Source: an uncultured Campylobacter sp. (GTDB lineage: Bacteria > Campylobacterota > Campylobacteria > Campylobacterales > Campylobacteraceae). From it: a stretch of 64,000 bases of DNA. The notes beneath the pieces were generated by a model, which was not told the DNA's origin, did no database searches, and worked only from the letters and a program-made list of their open reading frames with translations. Positions 1-8,867 of this stretch are shown here, piece after piece. A program made the translations under genes and the position numbers. Each line of letters opens with the position of its first letter. Positions within the stretch are counted from its first letter, which is position 1. The stretch spans positions 62,001-126,000 of the forward strand of contig NZ_CALGPY010000004.1 in assembly GCF_937959485.1 (NCBI RefSeq). Reading direction: 5' to 3'.

Positions 1-235
1 TACTTAGGATATTTCCGCTTATTTGCAAAAATTTGTCGTTTAGCTCGTCTTGTAGATCCTGCTGCGCGATGAAGCTTTCGATCTCGCGCTCGCTAATGCC
101 GCGCGCTTCGCAGAGCCGCTCACAGGCGATTAGGCGGATTAGAGCTTCTTCGATTTCGTTTTGCACCAAAGTAGGGCTTGCAGCGGATAAAATTTCAAAA
201 AATTTCTCTCTTGGGCTGCCTTCAAAAATATCCAT
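1..235 (-). CDS. Hypothetical protein, N-terminal part (cut by window edge)
   Basis: An open frame starts at ATG 235-233 on the minus strand and runs through 78 codons to the window edge without a stop. The start is preceded by a purine-rich AAGGAAGGT ribosome binding site. The visible part begins MDIFEGSPREKFFEIL and is acidic and probably helical, with Leu/Ile/Glu-rich stretches. I do not recognise a family. The plus-strand frame covering the same bases is its shadow. The gene has no neighbour for more than 900 bp upstream. Confidence 0.6.
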   Translation of the reverse strand, partial: MDIFEGSPREKFFEILSAASPTLVQNEIEEALIRLIACERLCEARGISEREIESFIAQQDLQDELNDKFLQISGNILS

Positions 236-1170
236 TTACCTTCCTTAAAATTTCGCGATTATAGCAAATGTAAAATTTAATTTAGGTTAGGGCGCGGCAA
301 ACTATCGGGGCTTTTAAACAGGAGCGATTAAGCAGATTTTGCACTTGCGTGCGGTAAATTTTAAGCTTAAGCGCGGGATTTTGGGCTTTGAATCTATAAA
401 TTTTAAAATTTTACTTGTTTGCGAGATAGGCAGAGCGAGCGGAATTTAAAAATTTAATCTTGGTCGCGTGGCGTATTAAACGCGAAGCTTTGCAGATAGG
501 CGGAATTTTACATTTATAGATAAGCGGCTTGATTTTTTTGCGGAAATTTTAAAATTTTGTGGCGCGAGTGAAATTTTAGGTTTCGCTTGATCGGATAGAA
601 TTCCGCTTTATTTGAGCGGTAAAATTCTTGAATTTCGCGTAGGCGGAGAGGATTTTCGCTTTGCTTGTGCGGTAAAATCTTGATTTCTGAGCGGCGGGTA
701 AATTCTATTCTCACAAAATTTACTCGCGTGCATAACACAGATCAGGCTTTTTAAAATTTTAAAAAGCCGCCGCTTTGCGAGAATTTGAAATTTCATGGAC
801 GCGGTAGAATGCTAAAATCGCGTTTGGCATTAAATTTTTAAACTATAATTTTGAGGCAAATTTTAAATTAATCTGCGAGAGTATCTCTAAATTTAGAATT
901 CCGCCACCTTTTACAAATAGGAATTTCATTTTTCACGCAGATAAAATCGCGCACTACAAAAGCTACTTTTAAAATTTTAAATTCCACTCGCGCAGATGAA
1001 ATCCCGGTTTCTCGTGCTAGTGGAATTTTTCGCGCAAGGATCATTTTTAAATTTTAATTTCGCTTGCGTTGCACGCGAAGATGGAATTCGCTCCGTTTTA
1101 AGAGCCTAAGCGTGATTTTACCCTGCTACAATACTACTTTAATTAGCTATGCCTCAAAAGCCAGGCTACT
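236..1170. repeat. Gene-free, repeat-rich gap
   Basis: These 935 bp carry no convincing gene. They contain many copies of AAATTTTAAAATTT-like and GGAATTTTA-like cores, for example near 365, 545, 750, 970 and 1045, separated by G+C-rich spacers such as GCGCGAGTG. Two short minus-strand frames at 514-738 and 608-796 overlap each other and read the same repeats in two frames, so I treat them as by-products. Confidence 0.5.
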
Positions 1171-2085
1171 TTAAATTCCGCCGATGATTTCGCGCGCTTG
1201 CGTGATGCTTAGAGCATTGCGGCTTAGTTTGCTAGGCTCGCCAAACCCCCAGCATACCTGCAAATACTCAAGTTTTGCGCCTCTTAGATCTGCCAAATTT
1301 GTTTGAAAGCATCGTGCTGCCGCAGCTTGTGAGTCTTCCGTCGCTTCTGCTTTTGCGGAAATTTTAGCGCCTTTAAAGCTTAGTGTTGCCGCCCCGTCAG
1401 CATCTGTGTCGTTAGGGCGGAATTTTTCATCTGCGTTAAGATTTTCGCCGCAAGAGCTTAAGCTTCCGCTGCTAGCGCTAAAATTCTTTCTATTAGTGCC
1501 ACGGCTAGCATTTAAGCTCTCGCCGTCATTGCCGCCTTGAAATTCTAAATTTTGTAAAAATTCCGCGCCGCGGAGTGCGGCTAGCTCATCCTTTTTGCTA
1601 TCGCCCAAAAAAATCGCGTTTTTGTGCGGCGAGCGCGAGATTACGTGTAGCAGCATCGCAGGATTGGGCTTTGATGGCATCTGCTCGTCCGCGCCTACGA
1701 CCAGATCAAATAGCCCGCGCACGCCCGTTTTTTCTAAGATCGCGCTTATGGTGTAGGAAGGCGCATTGGAGGCGACTGCGAGGAAAAATCCTGCTTTTTT
1801 GCACGAGTGCAAAAGATCCTCGATACCCTCGTAAAGCACGGCGAAATCGCGGTAATTGCTTACGAATTCTTTTTCAAAAAACGCAAGCTCTTCGGCGCTC
1901 GCTTCGGTTTTGCCATAAAATTCCAAAAAGGCGTTTTTGCTTGGATCGTTGATGGTGTGGACGATGAAATTCTTTTGTAGCGGCGCTAGTCCGTAGAGCT
2001 CGCGGCGAGTGTTATTGACGCTGATTTCGATCGCGCGCGAGGAGTCGAGCAGCGTGCCATCCATATCAAAAATCACGGTTTTCAT
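1171..2085 (-). CDS. HAD-family hydrolase with a low-complexity insert
   Basis: This is a haloacid-dehalogenase superfamily phosphatase of the phosphoglycolate phosphatase type; its substrate cannot be told. Motif I is DMDGT with nucleophile Asp7 and acid/base Asp9, motif II is the SNAPS segment near residue 107, motif III Lys139 lies in SKPNP, and motif IV is GDSKKDE at 161-167. The core ends in EYLQVCWGFGEPS at about 273-285. Between LAALRGA (174) and LADLRGA (270) lies about 95 residues of Ser/Asn/Ala-rich sequence that the family does not normally have. Without it the protein would be about 210 residues, the usual size. Its start lies directly after the stop of the 118-aa gene upstream, so the two are probably cotranscribed. 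Confidence 0.85.
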   Translation of the reverse strand: MKTVIFDMDGTLLDSSRAIEISVNNTRRELYGLAPLQKNFIVHTINDPSKNAFLEFYGKTEASAEELAFFEKEFVSNYRDFAVLYEGIEDLLHSCKKAGFFLAVASNAPSYTISAILEKTGVRGLFDLVVGADEQMPSKPNPAMLLHVISRSPHKNAIFLGDSKKDELAALRGAEFLQNLEFQGGNDGESLNASRGTNRKNFSASSGSLSSCGENLNADEKFRPNDTDADGAATLSFKGAKISAKAEATEDSQAAAARCFQTNLADLRGAKLEYLQVCWGFGEPSKLSRNALSITQAREIIGGI

Positions 2086-2442
2086 CTAATAATCCTTTAA
2101 AAAATCGATTTTGTGCTTGTCTTTTTTGTAACTCTTATTATTTTTGAGCTTTTGCAAAGCGTTTGCTTCATGCTGTAGCGCCGATCTAAACGCAGCATCG
2201 CTGATCTGTCCTGCCTCGCTAGCATCAAGGACGTTTTTAGCAAAGCTCTCAAGCGCCTTGGTGTAGGGACTATCGAGATTTGTAGCGGCCGCTTTAGATA
2301 AAATTTCATAGTTTTTAGCTATTCGCTTCGCAAAAAGCTCTGCGTCGAAATCCTCGCGCTTTAGCAGCGCTACGGCGGATTTTACGAAGCGTTCTAGTGC
2401 GCGGATATATTTAACGCGCTCATCTTTTTCTTTGATTTGCAT
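2086..2442 (-). CDS. Hypothetical protein, 118 aa
   Basis: A Lys/Glu/Ala-rich, probably all-helical soluble protein beginning MQIKEKDERVKYIRALERF and ending with a basic stretch (NNKSYKKDKHKIDFLKDY). No signal peptide or membrane segment is seen and I do not recognise a family. Its stop codon (2086-2088) abuts the ATG of the HAD phosphatase, which points to cotranscription and perhaps translational coupling. It is divergent from metY. A second frame at 2097-2309 is its shadow. Confidence 0.75.
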   Translation of the reverse strand: MQIKEKDERVKYIRALERFVKSAVALLKREDFDAELFAKRIAKNYEILSKAAATNLDSPYTKALESFAKNVLDASEAGQISDAAFRSALQHEANALQKLKNNKSYKKDKHKIDFLKDY

Positions 2443-2580
2443 GATCTTTCCTTAATTAAAGCGCGCATTATAGCAAAATTCGAAATTTTGGCAAAATTAC
2501 GCATATTGTAAAACTATATTTTAATAACATTTTTTCTATAAATCCTGTATTATAGGCATTTTAAAATCATATAAAAATAC

Positions 2581-2609
2581 TTGACTTTATTTTAAAATTT
2601 AGCTATTAT
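2581..2609 (+). promoter_or_regulatory. Sigma-70 promoter of metY
   Basis: TTGACT at 2581-2586 and TATTAT at 2604-2609 are separated by exactly 17 bp. This is a near-consensus vegetative promoter, unusual for Campylobacter, where the -35 box is often absent. Transcription would start near 2616 and give a leader of about 20 nt carrying AAAGGA at 2626-2631, followed by ATG 2637. The region between here and 2443 is AT-rich and could hold an operator for the Rrf2 regulator. Confidence 0.7.
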
Positions 2610-2636
2610 TCGTCAAATTTTTTACAAAGGACGAAA

Positions 2637-3908
2637 ATGCAAAAAGAAACCCTCGCAACTCATTTTGGTTACGACTCCGTCGCCGGCTACGGCACGATGG
2701 CAGTTCCCATTTATCAAAGCACCGCGTTTAACTTCGGTTCTAGCAAAAAGGCCGCCGATCGCTTCGCACTTCGCGATCTAGGGCCGATTTATGGGCGTTT
2801 GACAAATCCTACTACTGATGTTTTTGAGGCGCGACTTGCGGCGCTGGAAAACGGCAAAGCCGCAATCGCGGTCTCTAGTGGGCAGGCGGCGATATTTTTT
2901 GCGGTGGCAAATTTAGCCGCGGCGGGCGAAAATATCATCATCGCGGAGAAAATTTACGGCGGCGCGACTACGCTTTTGGCGCATACGATCAAGCGTTTCG
3001 GCATCGAGGCTAGGATTTTTGACTCCGAAACGGCAGATAATTTGGAAGGTTTAATCGACGATAAGACTAGAGCGATCTTTTTTGAGACACTTTCAAATCC
3101 TCAAATTTCGGTTGCAAATACCGCTAAAATCGCTACAATCGCAAATAAGCACGGCGTAGTAACGATTGCGGATAATACGATCCCAAGCCCTGCGCTTTAC
3201 AATCCGCTTGATGACGGCGCCGATGTCGTAATCCACAGCGCTAGCAAATATATAAGTGGGCAGGGGCTTAGTATCGCTGGTGCGATCGTTGCGGGCAAAG
3301 GATTAAATTCCAAACTCAAAGGCAATCCGCGTTACGCACATTTCAACGAACCTGATGAGAGCTACCACGGCTTAGTTTATGCAGATTTAGTAGATAATTT
3401 CGACATTTATACGCTTAGGATTCGCTTGTCCCTGCTTCGCGATATTGGCGCGACGCTATCGCCGTTTAACGCGTTTCAGCTCATCCAGGGGCTTGAAACA
3501 CTGCCGCTTCGCATGCAAAAACACTCGCAAAACGCGCTAAAGATCGCAGAATTTTTACAAAATCATCCGAAGGTAAAGCAGGTCAATTATCCGGGGCTTG
3601 CAAGCTCGCCGTTTAATGCCGCGATCAAAGCAAAATTTAAAAACGGCTACGCAAGCAGTCTGATGAGTTTCATCGTAGATAGCGAAGAAACAGCGCTAAA
3701 GGCGGTTAGTAAGGTTAAAATTTTCTCCGTCGTAGCAAATATCGGCGATACGAAGTCGATCATCACTCATCCTGCGAGCACGACGCATTCGCAGCTAAAC
3801 GAGGAGCAGCTAAACCGCGCTGGCGTACCTGCGAGTTTAATCCGCCTAAGCGTGGGTATAGAGGACGCGAATGATTTGATTTCCGATCTTAGTGAGGCAC
3901 TGAAATAA
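2637..3908 (+). CDS. metY: O-acetylhomoserine sulfhydrylase (Cys/Met metabolism PLP enzyme)
   Basis: This 423-residue cytoplasmic enzyme belongs to the PLP-dependent Cys/Met metabolism family. It probably joins O-acetylhomoserine with sulfide to make homocysteine for methionine. YGRLTNPT at 52-59 and SSGQAAIF at 80-87 are the family's cofactor-binding segments; IADNT (177-181) holds the ring-binding Asp, and Lys204 in HSASKYISGQG is the Schiff-base lysine. The long insertion before the C-terminal domain (NPRYAHFNEPDESYHG) favours MetY over cystathionine gamma-synthase (MetB). It is the first gene of a sulfur operon: its TAA overlaps the ATG of the Rrf2 regulator by one base, and cysK follows. 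AAAGGA lies 5 bp before the ATG. Confidence 0.92.
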   Translation: MQKETLATHFGYDSVAGYGTMAVPIYQSTAFNFGSSKKAADRFALRDLGPIYGRLTNPTTDVFEARLAALENGKAAIAVSSGQAAIFFAVANLAAAGENIIIAEKIYGGATTLLAHTIKRFGIEARIFDSETADNLEGLIDDKTRAIFFETLSNPQISVANTAKIATIANKHGVVTIADNTIPSPALYNPLDDGADVVIHSASKYISGQGLSIAGAIVAGKGLNSKLKGNPRYAHFNEPDESYHGLVYADLVDNFDIYTLRIRLSLLRDIGATLSPFNAFQLIQGLETLPLRMQKHSQNALKIAEFLQNHPKVKQVNYPGLASSPFNAAIKAKFKNGYASSLMSFIVDSEETALKAVSKVKIFSVVANIGDTKSIITHPASTTHSQLNEEQLNRAGVPASLIRLSVGIEDANDLISDLSEALK

Positions 3909-4321
3909 TGGCACTTTTAAGCACAAAGGGCGTTTATGGGCTGGCTGCGATTTTGCAGATCGCCAAAGCTAGCGAAGTAGCGCCGATAAGTATAAAAGAG
4001 ATCGCCGAGCGTACGGGAGTTTCTAAGAATTATTTGGAGCAAATTCTAAATACCCTTAGAAACGAAAAGCTAGTGTGTAGCATCAAAGGTAAAAACGGCG
4101 GTTACCACCTAGCCAGAGATGCTAGCGAGATTTCTTTCGGTGAAATTTTTACCGCTCTTGAAAAGGATCTGCGGATGACTAGCATTCAGATGAGTGATCC
4201 CGGACTGCGGGCGTTTTTTGAAAAATTTGACGTCAAGCTGGCAAAGATATTTAACGAGCCTCTAAGCAGCTACGAAGAGATGATGGCGCGAAGCGTTCAG
4301 TATTTAAATTTCAGCATTTAA
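3908..4321 (+). CDS. Rrf2-family transcriptional regulator (CymR-like)
   Basis: A 137-residue Rrf2-family winged-helix repressor. The helix-turn-helix is at about residues 27-50 (ISIKEIAERTGVSKNYLEQIL) and the wing at 58-70 (SIKGKNGGYHLAR). The three-cysteine cluster that binds Fe-S in IscR/NsrR-type members is missing; I see a single Cys, near residue 58. The gene lies between metY and cysK. In Bacillus, the Rrf2 protein CymR lacks the cluster, represses sulfur genes and forms a complex with CysK. A similar role here, repression of this operon according to O-acetylserine or cysteine status, is inference. The start overlaps the metY stop as TAATG. Confidence 0.88.
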   Translation: MALLSTKGVYGLAAILQIAKASEVAPISIKEIAERTGVSKNYLEQILNTLRNEKLVCSIKGKNGGYHLARDASEISFGEIFTALEKDLRMTSIQMSDPGLRAFFEKFDVKLAKIFNEPLSSYEEMMARSVQYLNFSI

Positions 4322-4330
4322 AGGAAAAAT

Positions 4331-5245
4331 ATGAAAATAGCAAACGATGTTACGGAGCTCATCGGCAATACTCCGTTAGTCAGAATCAATACGTTTGGCA
4401 AAAATGCCCTCATCCTAGCCAAGGCGGAATTTTTAAACCCAAGCCACTCGGTCAAGGATCGCATCGCATGGCAGATCGTAAAAGACGCGCTAAGCTCAGG
4501 TAAGATCGATAAAAATAGCGTTTTGATAGAGCCTACCAGCGGAAACACGGGTGTGGGGCTTGCGATGATCGCAGCAAAGCTCGGTATGAAGCTAATTTTA
4601 ACGATGCCAAGCTCGATGAGTATCGAGCGCCAAAAGCTCATCGCCGCGTTCGGCGCCAAAATCGAGCTAACCGATCCAAAATTCGGAATGAAAGGCGCGG
4701 TAGATAGGGCAAATGAGCTGGCTGCGAGCACTCCAAATAGCTTCATCCCGAGCCAGTTTGATAACCCGAGCAATCCAAAAGCGCATTTTCAAAGCACTGG
4801 ACCTGAAATTTGGGAGCAAAGCGGCGATAAGGTAGATATTTTAGTCGCGGGATTTGGCACCGGTGGCACGCTCAGCGGCACGGCGAAATTTTTAAAATCT
4901 AAAAATCCAAACCTAAAAGCCTACGGCGTGGAGCCTGCTAGTTCGCCGCTTCTTACGTGCGGCAGTGCGGGCGGGCATAAAATTCAGGGCATCGGCGCAA
5001 ATTTTATCCCAGCTAATCTCGACAGAAGCGTCATCGACGGCTTTTTGAGCGTTGAGAACGACGATGCGTTCGCCGCAGCTAGACAGCTGGCACAAAAAGA
5101 GGGCCTGCTCGTGGGCATCTCAAGTGGTGCGAACGTTTATGCTGCCGCTCAGATCGCCGCCAAGCCCGAGAACAAGGGCAAAGTGATCGTTACGATCCTC
5201 TGCGATACCGGCGAGAGGTACCTTTCTACCGAGCTTTTCAAATAG
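4331..5245 (+). CDS. cysK: Cysteine synthase A (O-acetylserine sulfhydrylase)
   Basis: A 304-residue fold-type II PLP enzyme that makes cysteine from O-acetylserine and sulfide. The Schiff-base Lys42 lies in PSHSVKDR, the substrate loop TSGNTG at about 69-74, and the phosphate-binding loop GFGTGGTLSG at about 175-184. The length is normal for CysK. AAAGGA lies just before the ATG. As the last gene of metY-rrf2-cysK, it would supply both the product and, by analogy with CymR-CysK, a regulatory partner for the Rrf2 protein. Confidence 0.95.
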   Translation: MKIANDVTELIGNTPLVRINTFGKNALILAKAEFLNPSHSVKDRIAWQIVKDALSSGKIDKNSVLIEPTSGNTGVGLAMIAAKLGMKLILTMPSSMSIERQKLIAAFGAKIELTDPKFGMKGAVDRANELAASTPNSFIPSQFDNPSNPKAHFQSTGPEIWEQSGDKVDILVAGFGTGGTLSGTAKFLKSKNPNLKAYGVEPASSPLLTCGSAGGHKIQGIGANFIPANLDRSVIDGFLSVENDDAFAAARQLAQKEGLLVGISSGANVYAAAQIAAKPENKGKVIVTILCDTGERYLSTELFK

Positions 5246-5950
5246 TCGGCGGTTTTTTTGCTAGAGGGGCGGTTAGCGCGGTAATTTTTACGCATTTTTC
5301 GCGAGCACAGAGCTTGGCGCGATTAAATTTTATGCGGACGCTAGAATTAGCGCGATGAATTTGCGCGATCGCGCGGGTTATTGCGACGATTAGAGATTAT
5401 ATTTTGCATTTTTCGCGCTATGCCGGCGCGAGAATTAATACGATAGTTTCTGCGCGGGCGAGGCGATAGTCGCGATGGTTGCGCGATGACTTTACGCAAG
5501 TATTGCGATTTTTTGCTTTGTCGATTTTACGTTTATTGATTTGTTGATTTATCAGCTCGCCGCCCGTCGCGAGATAAAATTTAGCTCCAAAATAGGGCTA
5601 AATTTTAAAATTTCATCTTGCGCGTCGAGCTGATTTCGGGCGCGCTATGTATGACGGCGCGACCGCGCAATACGCAGGGCATTAAATTTAAATGCACCAA
5701 GTCCACTAAATCTGCGCGATCCGTTCTTGAAGCAAAATTTTATATTGCCGTCCGTACGCGCGGCACAAAATTTTAAAATCCTACTGAAATTTTTAAGCTT
5801 GCTAGTGCGGCTAAAATTCCAAGCCCGCGGCATGTATAAATTTCAAAACCTCGCCGTATGTAAAACCCAAACCGCTCTTTAAATTTAGCCGAATTTCAAA
5901 ATTTAATCATAAAAACGCTATCATCGAGGCAAAATTTTTAAGGTTGCAAA
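5246..5950. other. Gap without genes between cysK and rarA
   Basis: About 705 bp with no convincing gene. The first half is rich in GCGCGA-type sequence (GCGCGATCGCGCGGGTTATT near 5360); the second half carries the AAAATTT repeat cores every 30-60 bp. A 62-residue minus-strand frame at 5645-5833 reads through these repeats and has no ribosome binding site that I can see. Confidence 0.5.
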
Positions 5951-7153
5951 ATGAGTTTGAGCTTGAAATTTCGTCCCAAAAGCCTAGAGCAGATCTCGGG
6001 GCAGGGCAAGATCGTAGCGGTTTTTAAAAAATTCGTCGCCGCAGGCAGCATCCCGCACAGCATATTTTTCGGCGCCGCAGGCAGCGGCAAAACGACGATG
6101 GCGCGCGTGATCGCAAGCGAGCTGAATTACGATTTTTACGAGCTTGACGCCACGAGCCTGAAGGTCGAGGATATCCGCAAAATTCTATCCTCGCACGCAG
6201 GCTCTCTCATCAAGCCGCTCATTTTCATCGACGAGATCCACCGCCTCAGCAAGACGCAGCAGGAGGTGCTGCTAATCCCGATGGAGAACTACGCCGCGAT
6301 CATCATCGGCGCGACGACGGAAAATCCGCAGTTCGTGCTAAGCAGCGGCATCCGCTCGCGCTCGATGATCTTTGAGTTCGAACCGCTTAGCTACGAGGAT
6401 TTGGAGGCGCTTTTGGCGCGGGTGCAGGGCGAGATCGGCTTTGAGATGGACGAGGAGGCGCGAAAATACCTGCTAAACTCCAGCAGCGGCGATGCAAGGA
6501 GTATGCTAAATCTGCTGGAATTTGCGCTTTTGGCAGACAGCGCCATTACGCTGGATACGCTTCGTACGCTGCGTGCAAATGCCGTGGCTGCGGGCGTTAG
6601 CAGCGACGACGTGCATTATGAGCTAGCAAGCGCGATGATAAAAAGCCTGCGCGGAAGCGACGCCGACGCCGCGCTGTATTATGTCGCGAGGCTGATAGAT
6701 GCGGGCGAGAGCGCGGATTTTATCGCGCGCAGGATGGTGATCCTAGCTAGCGAGGACATCGGCAATGCCAATCCAAACGCCCTAAATATCGCTGCCAGCA
6801 CGCTAAATGCCGTCAGCAAGATCGGCTATCCCGAGGCTCGCATTATCTTAGGACAATGCGCGATCTATCTGGCGCACAGCCCCAAATCAAACGCCGCATA
6901 TTTGGGCATCAACGCCGCTTTGAAATTCGTCCGCTCCGCTGCTCCGCTGCCTACGCCGCGCTATCTCATCAACTCCGACAAGCAGATAGCGGACTACAAA
7001 TACCCGCACGACTTCGGCGGCTGGGTCGAACAGGCCTATATGAGCGAGCCGGCGAAATTTTACGAAAGTAAGGGGATTGGCTTTGAAAAGACGCTGGATG
7101 AGTGGCTGGCGCGATTGCGTAAAGAAAAGATCGATATTAAGGAACGAGAATGA
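5951..7153 (+). CDS. rarA: Replication-associated recombination protein A (AAA+ ATPase)
   Basis: A 400-residue AAA+ ATPase of the RarA/MgsA (WRNIP1) family, which acts at stalled replication forks. The N-terminus (LKFRPKSLEQISGQ) is typical of clamp-loader-like ATPases. Walker A is GAAGSGKTT at about 40-48, Walker B with sensor is IFIDEIHRL at about 90-98, and sensor 1 is GATTENPQF at about 115. The C-terminal part (SEDIGNANPNAL, then the YPHDFGGWVEQAY segment) is diagnostic for RarA. The downstream mmcQ-like gene overlaps it by 4 bp (ATGA), so the two are cotranscribed. Confidence 0.93.
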   Translation: MSLSLKFRPKSLEQISGQGKIVAVFKKFVAAGSIPHSIFFGAAGSGKTTMARVIASELNYDFYELDATSLKVEDIRKILSSHAGSLIKPLIFIDEIHRLSKTQQEVLLIPMENYAAIIIGATTENPQFVLSSGIRSRSMIFEFEPLSYEDLEALLARVQGEIGFEMDEEARKYLLNSSSGDARSMLNLLEFALLADSAITLDTLRTLRANAVAAGVSSDDVHYELASAMIKSLRGSDADAALYYVARLIDAGESADFIARRMVILASEDIGNANPNALNIAASTLNAVSKIGYPEARIILGQCAIYLAHSPKSNAAYLGINAALKFVRSAAPLPTPRYLINSDKQIADYKYPHDFGGWVEQAYMSEPAKFYESKGIGFEKTLDEWLARLRKEKIDIKERE

Positions 7154-7506
7154 ACTTCAGCAGCGTCCTAAAACTAATGAAGCAGCGCTATGGTGCGGAC
7201 GGCGAGTATCTGTGGGATGAATATCCTAATTTTGCGGTTTTCCGTCACGGTGGAGGGAAGCGCAAGTGGTTTGCACTTCTGATGCGCGGGCTTGCAAACG
7301 AAAAGCTCGGTCGCGCACTTCCTGGCTCAAGCGACGTGATAAATTTAAAAGTTTCGCCCGATTTGGCGGCAATTTTGCGTGACGAAAAAGGAATTTTTGC
7401 AGCCTATCATATGAACAAAAAGCACTGGATCAGCGTCTGCCTTGACGCGGTGCCGCGCGAACAGATTGAGGATCTAATCGAGCATAGCAGGGAGCTTACG
7501 AGGTAG
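7150..7506 (+). CDS. MmcQ/YjbR family protein
   Basis: A 118-residue protein of the MmcQ/YjbR family, whose small double-wing fold may bind DNA but whose role is not established. Family features are WDEYPNFAVFRH and KWFALLMR in the first half and YHMNKKHWISV near residue 90. It has no signal peptide. The start overlaps the rarA stop in an ATGA arrangement, so it probably relies on rarA translation. Confidence 0.85.
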   Translation: MNFSSVLKLMKQRYGADGEYLWDEYPNFAVFRHGGGKRKWFALLMRGLANEKLGRALPGSSDVINLKVSPDLAAILRDEKGIFAAYHMNKKHWISVCLDAVPREQIEDLIEHSRELTR

Positions 7507-7622
7507 AATTTGCGCCTGGGTTAGGTTTAAATTTACGTGAGGAAGAGACTAAATTTGAACCGAGAGCGCAGATTTTAGCGGCTCGCGAGGCTTAAATTTA
7601 AAAATATTCGCAAGGAGCGCGG

Positions 7623-8621
7623 ATGAATGAGCAAAATTTGAAATATATCGCAAATTTAAAAGTGCAGGACGTGCCGTGGAGCAGGCTCACGACCGCTTAC
7701 GGCAGGGCGAGCGGATTTCCCAAAATTTTTGAGAAACTCGCGCGGGTAATCGAAGCTTGTGATGCGACGCGCAGTTCGGGCGGCGAGCAAAATTTAAAAA
7801 ATCATCCTGGCTGCGGGCAAAATTCTACGGATGCGGCAAGATGCGGCGCGGTGCAAAATTTCGTAAATTTAGCGCAAAAGAGAGAGTCTAAATTTAAAAA
7901 GGCGGATAACGAAGCGGCGAAATTTAAAGCGGGCGGAGAGACGGAGCTTAAAACGGACGCGGCGAAGTGCGGCGAGGCGGAATTTAAGAGTGCGGATAGC
8001 GCGGCGATAAAATTTAAAACGAGCCAGGCGAGTAAATTTAAAACGAGCGCGGCGGATAAGAGCTCGGATACGAGCGAGCGGGAGAAATTTGACGCCAAAG
8101 CCCTCCAGGATGCGCTTAACGAGATTTTTAACAAGATAGAGCATCAAAGTACGCTTTGGCACGCAACCCCTTTTGCGCTGCTGTTTTTGGCGCGTATCTT
8201 TATACAAGCACGCGCTGCGGCGGGCAAAAACGCGAATAAAAATAATCAAAACGCCGCGGCGGGCAAAAAGCGAAACATTGCGGCGGATAGAAACGGCGAA
8301 AACGAAAACAGCAAAGACGAAAACGGCGAAAATGAAGCGGCCGAGTTTATCGCGACCAAACTCGGCGGATTTTTTGCGTTTATGATTGAGATTTGCGATG
8401 ATGCCGATAAGATCTCGCACGCAGCACCGCTGGCGAACTTTTCGGATATGCTTGCGGAAAAATATCTGTGGCCGCAGAGCGATGAGAATGACGAGGAGCG
8501 CTGGGAGGAGCACTTTTACGACGATGAGCTATTTTACAGCCTCTATTTTTATTCGCGGGCGGTTTTGGACGCGACGGGAGTGGACTTTGCGCAGTTTAAG
8601 TCCAAGTCGGGTGGCGTTTAA
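7623..8621 (+). CDS. Hypothetical protein with two low-complexity inserts
   Basis: A 332-residue protein of unknown family. Three stretches look like ordinary folded protein: 1-48 (VPWSRLTTAYGRASGFPKIF), 158-196 (ALNEIFNKIEHQSTLWHATP) and 240-325, an acidic helical end with ERWEEHFYDDELFYSLYFY. Between them lie residues 49-157, in which KFK/EFK recurs about every 10-16 residues among Ala, Ser, Asp and Thr, and 197-239, rich in Asn, Lys and Glu. Without the inserts it would be about 180 residues. CAAGGAGCG precedes the ATG. Minus-strand frames over the same bases mirror the repeats and are not genes. Confidence 0.7.
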   Translation: MNEQNLKYIANLKVQDVPWSRLTTAYGRASGFPKIFEKLARVIEACDATRSSGGEQNLKNHPGCGQNSTDAARCGAVQNFVNLAQKRESKFKKADNEAAKFKAGGETELKTDAAKCGEAEFKSADSAAIKFKTSQASKFKTSAADKSSDTSEREKFDAKALQDALNEIFNKIEHQSTLWHATPFALLFLARIFIQARAAAGKNANKNNQNAAAGKKRNIAADRNGENENSKDENGENEAAEFIATKLGGFFAFMIEICDDADKISHAAPLANFSDMLAEKYLWPQSDENDEERWEEHFYDDELFYSLYFYSRAVLDATGVDFAQFKSKSGGV

Positions 8622-8733
8622 GGCTACGCCGCCTCGCTCGTTGGCTCTAAATTTAGGACGACGCGGCGCGCTTTGGCGATGCTTTGTTTAAATTTAGACT
8701 TCAAAATTTTAAAATTTCGCCCAAAAGTCGCGG

Positions 8734-8757
8734 CAGACGGAATTTGCAGACCGTCTG
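8734..8757. repeat. Inverted repeat downstream of the 332-aa gene
   Basis: CAGACGG (8734-8740) and CCGTCTG (8751-8757) form a 7-bp stem with a 10-nt loop and are followed by TTTAAATTT. It may be a weak terminator or part of the repeat family. Confidence 0.35.
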
Positions 8758-8830
8758 TTTAAATTTAAAATTAGCTCGATTTTTGATCGGCGATATGATT
8801 AAGATGCGGGTATCGCTTTTAAATTTAGAT

Positions 8831-8866
8831 CGCCGCGAAGCTTCAAACACGCTTGCGGCGCGGCTT
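8831..8866 (+). terminator. Probable intrinsic terminator between convergent genes
   Basis: CGCCGC-G-AAGC (8831-8841) pairs with GCTT-GCGGCG (8851-8860) through one bulged G and a 9-nt loop, and CGGCTTTTTA follows. It lies between the plus-strand unknown gene and the convergent exported protein gene, whose stop is at 8868. Confidence 0.6.
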
Positions 8867-8867
8867 T

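Noticed and set aside
514..796. Two overlapping minus-strand frames of 62 and 74 codons
   Set aside because: They read the same repeat cores in two frames, have no ribosome binding site and no coherent composition.
5645..5833. Minus-strand frame of 62 codons in the cysK-rarA gap
   Set aside because: Repeat-derived Lys/Phe/Arg-rich sequence without a ribosome binding site.
7802..8513. Long minus-strand frames (110 and 214 codons) opposite the 332-aa gene
   Set aside because: They mirror the KFK repeats; the palindromic cores keep both strands open. The plus-strand frame has conserved-looking ends and a ribosome binding site.
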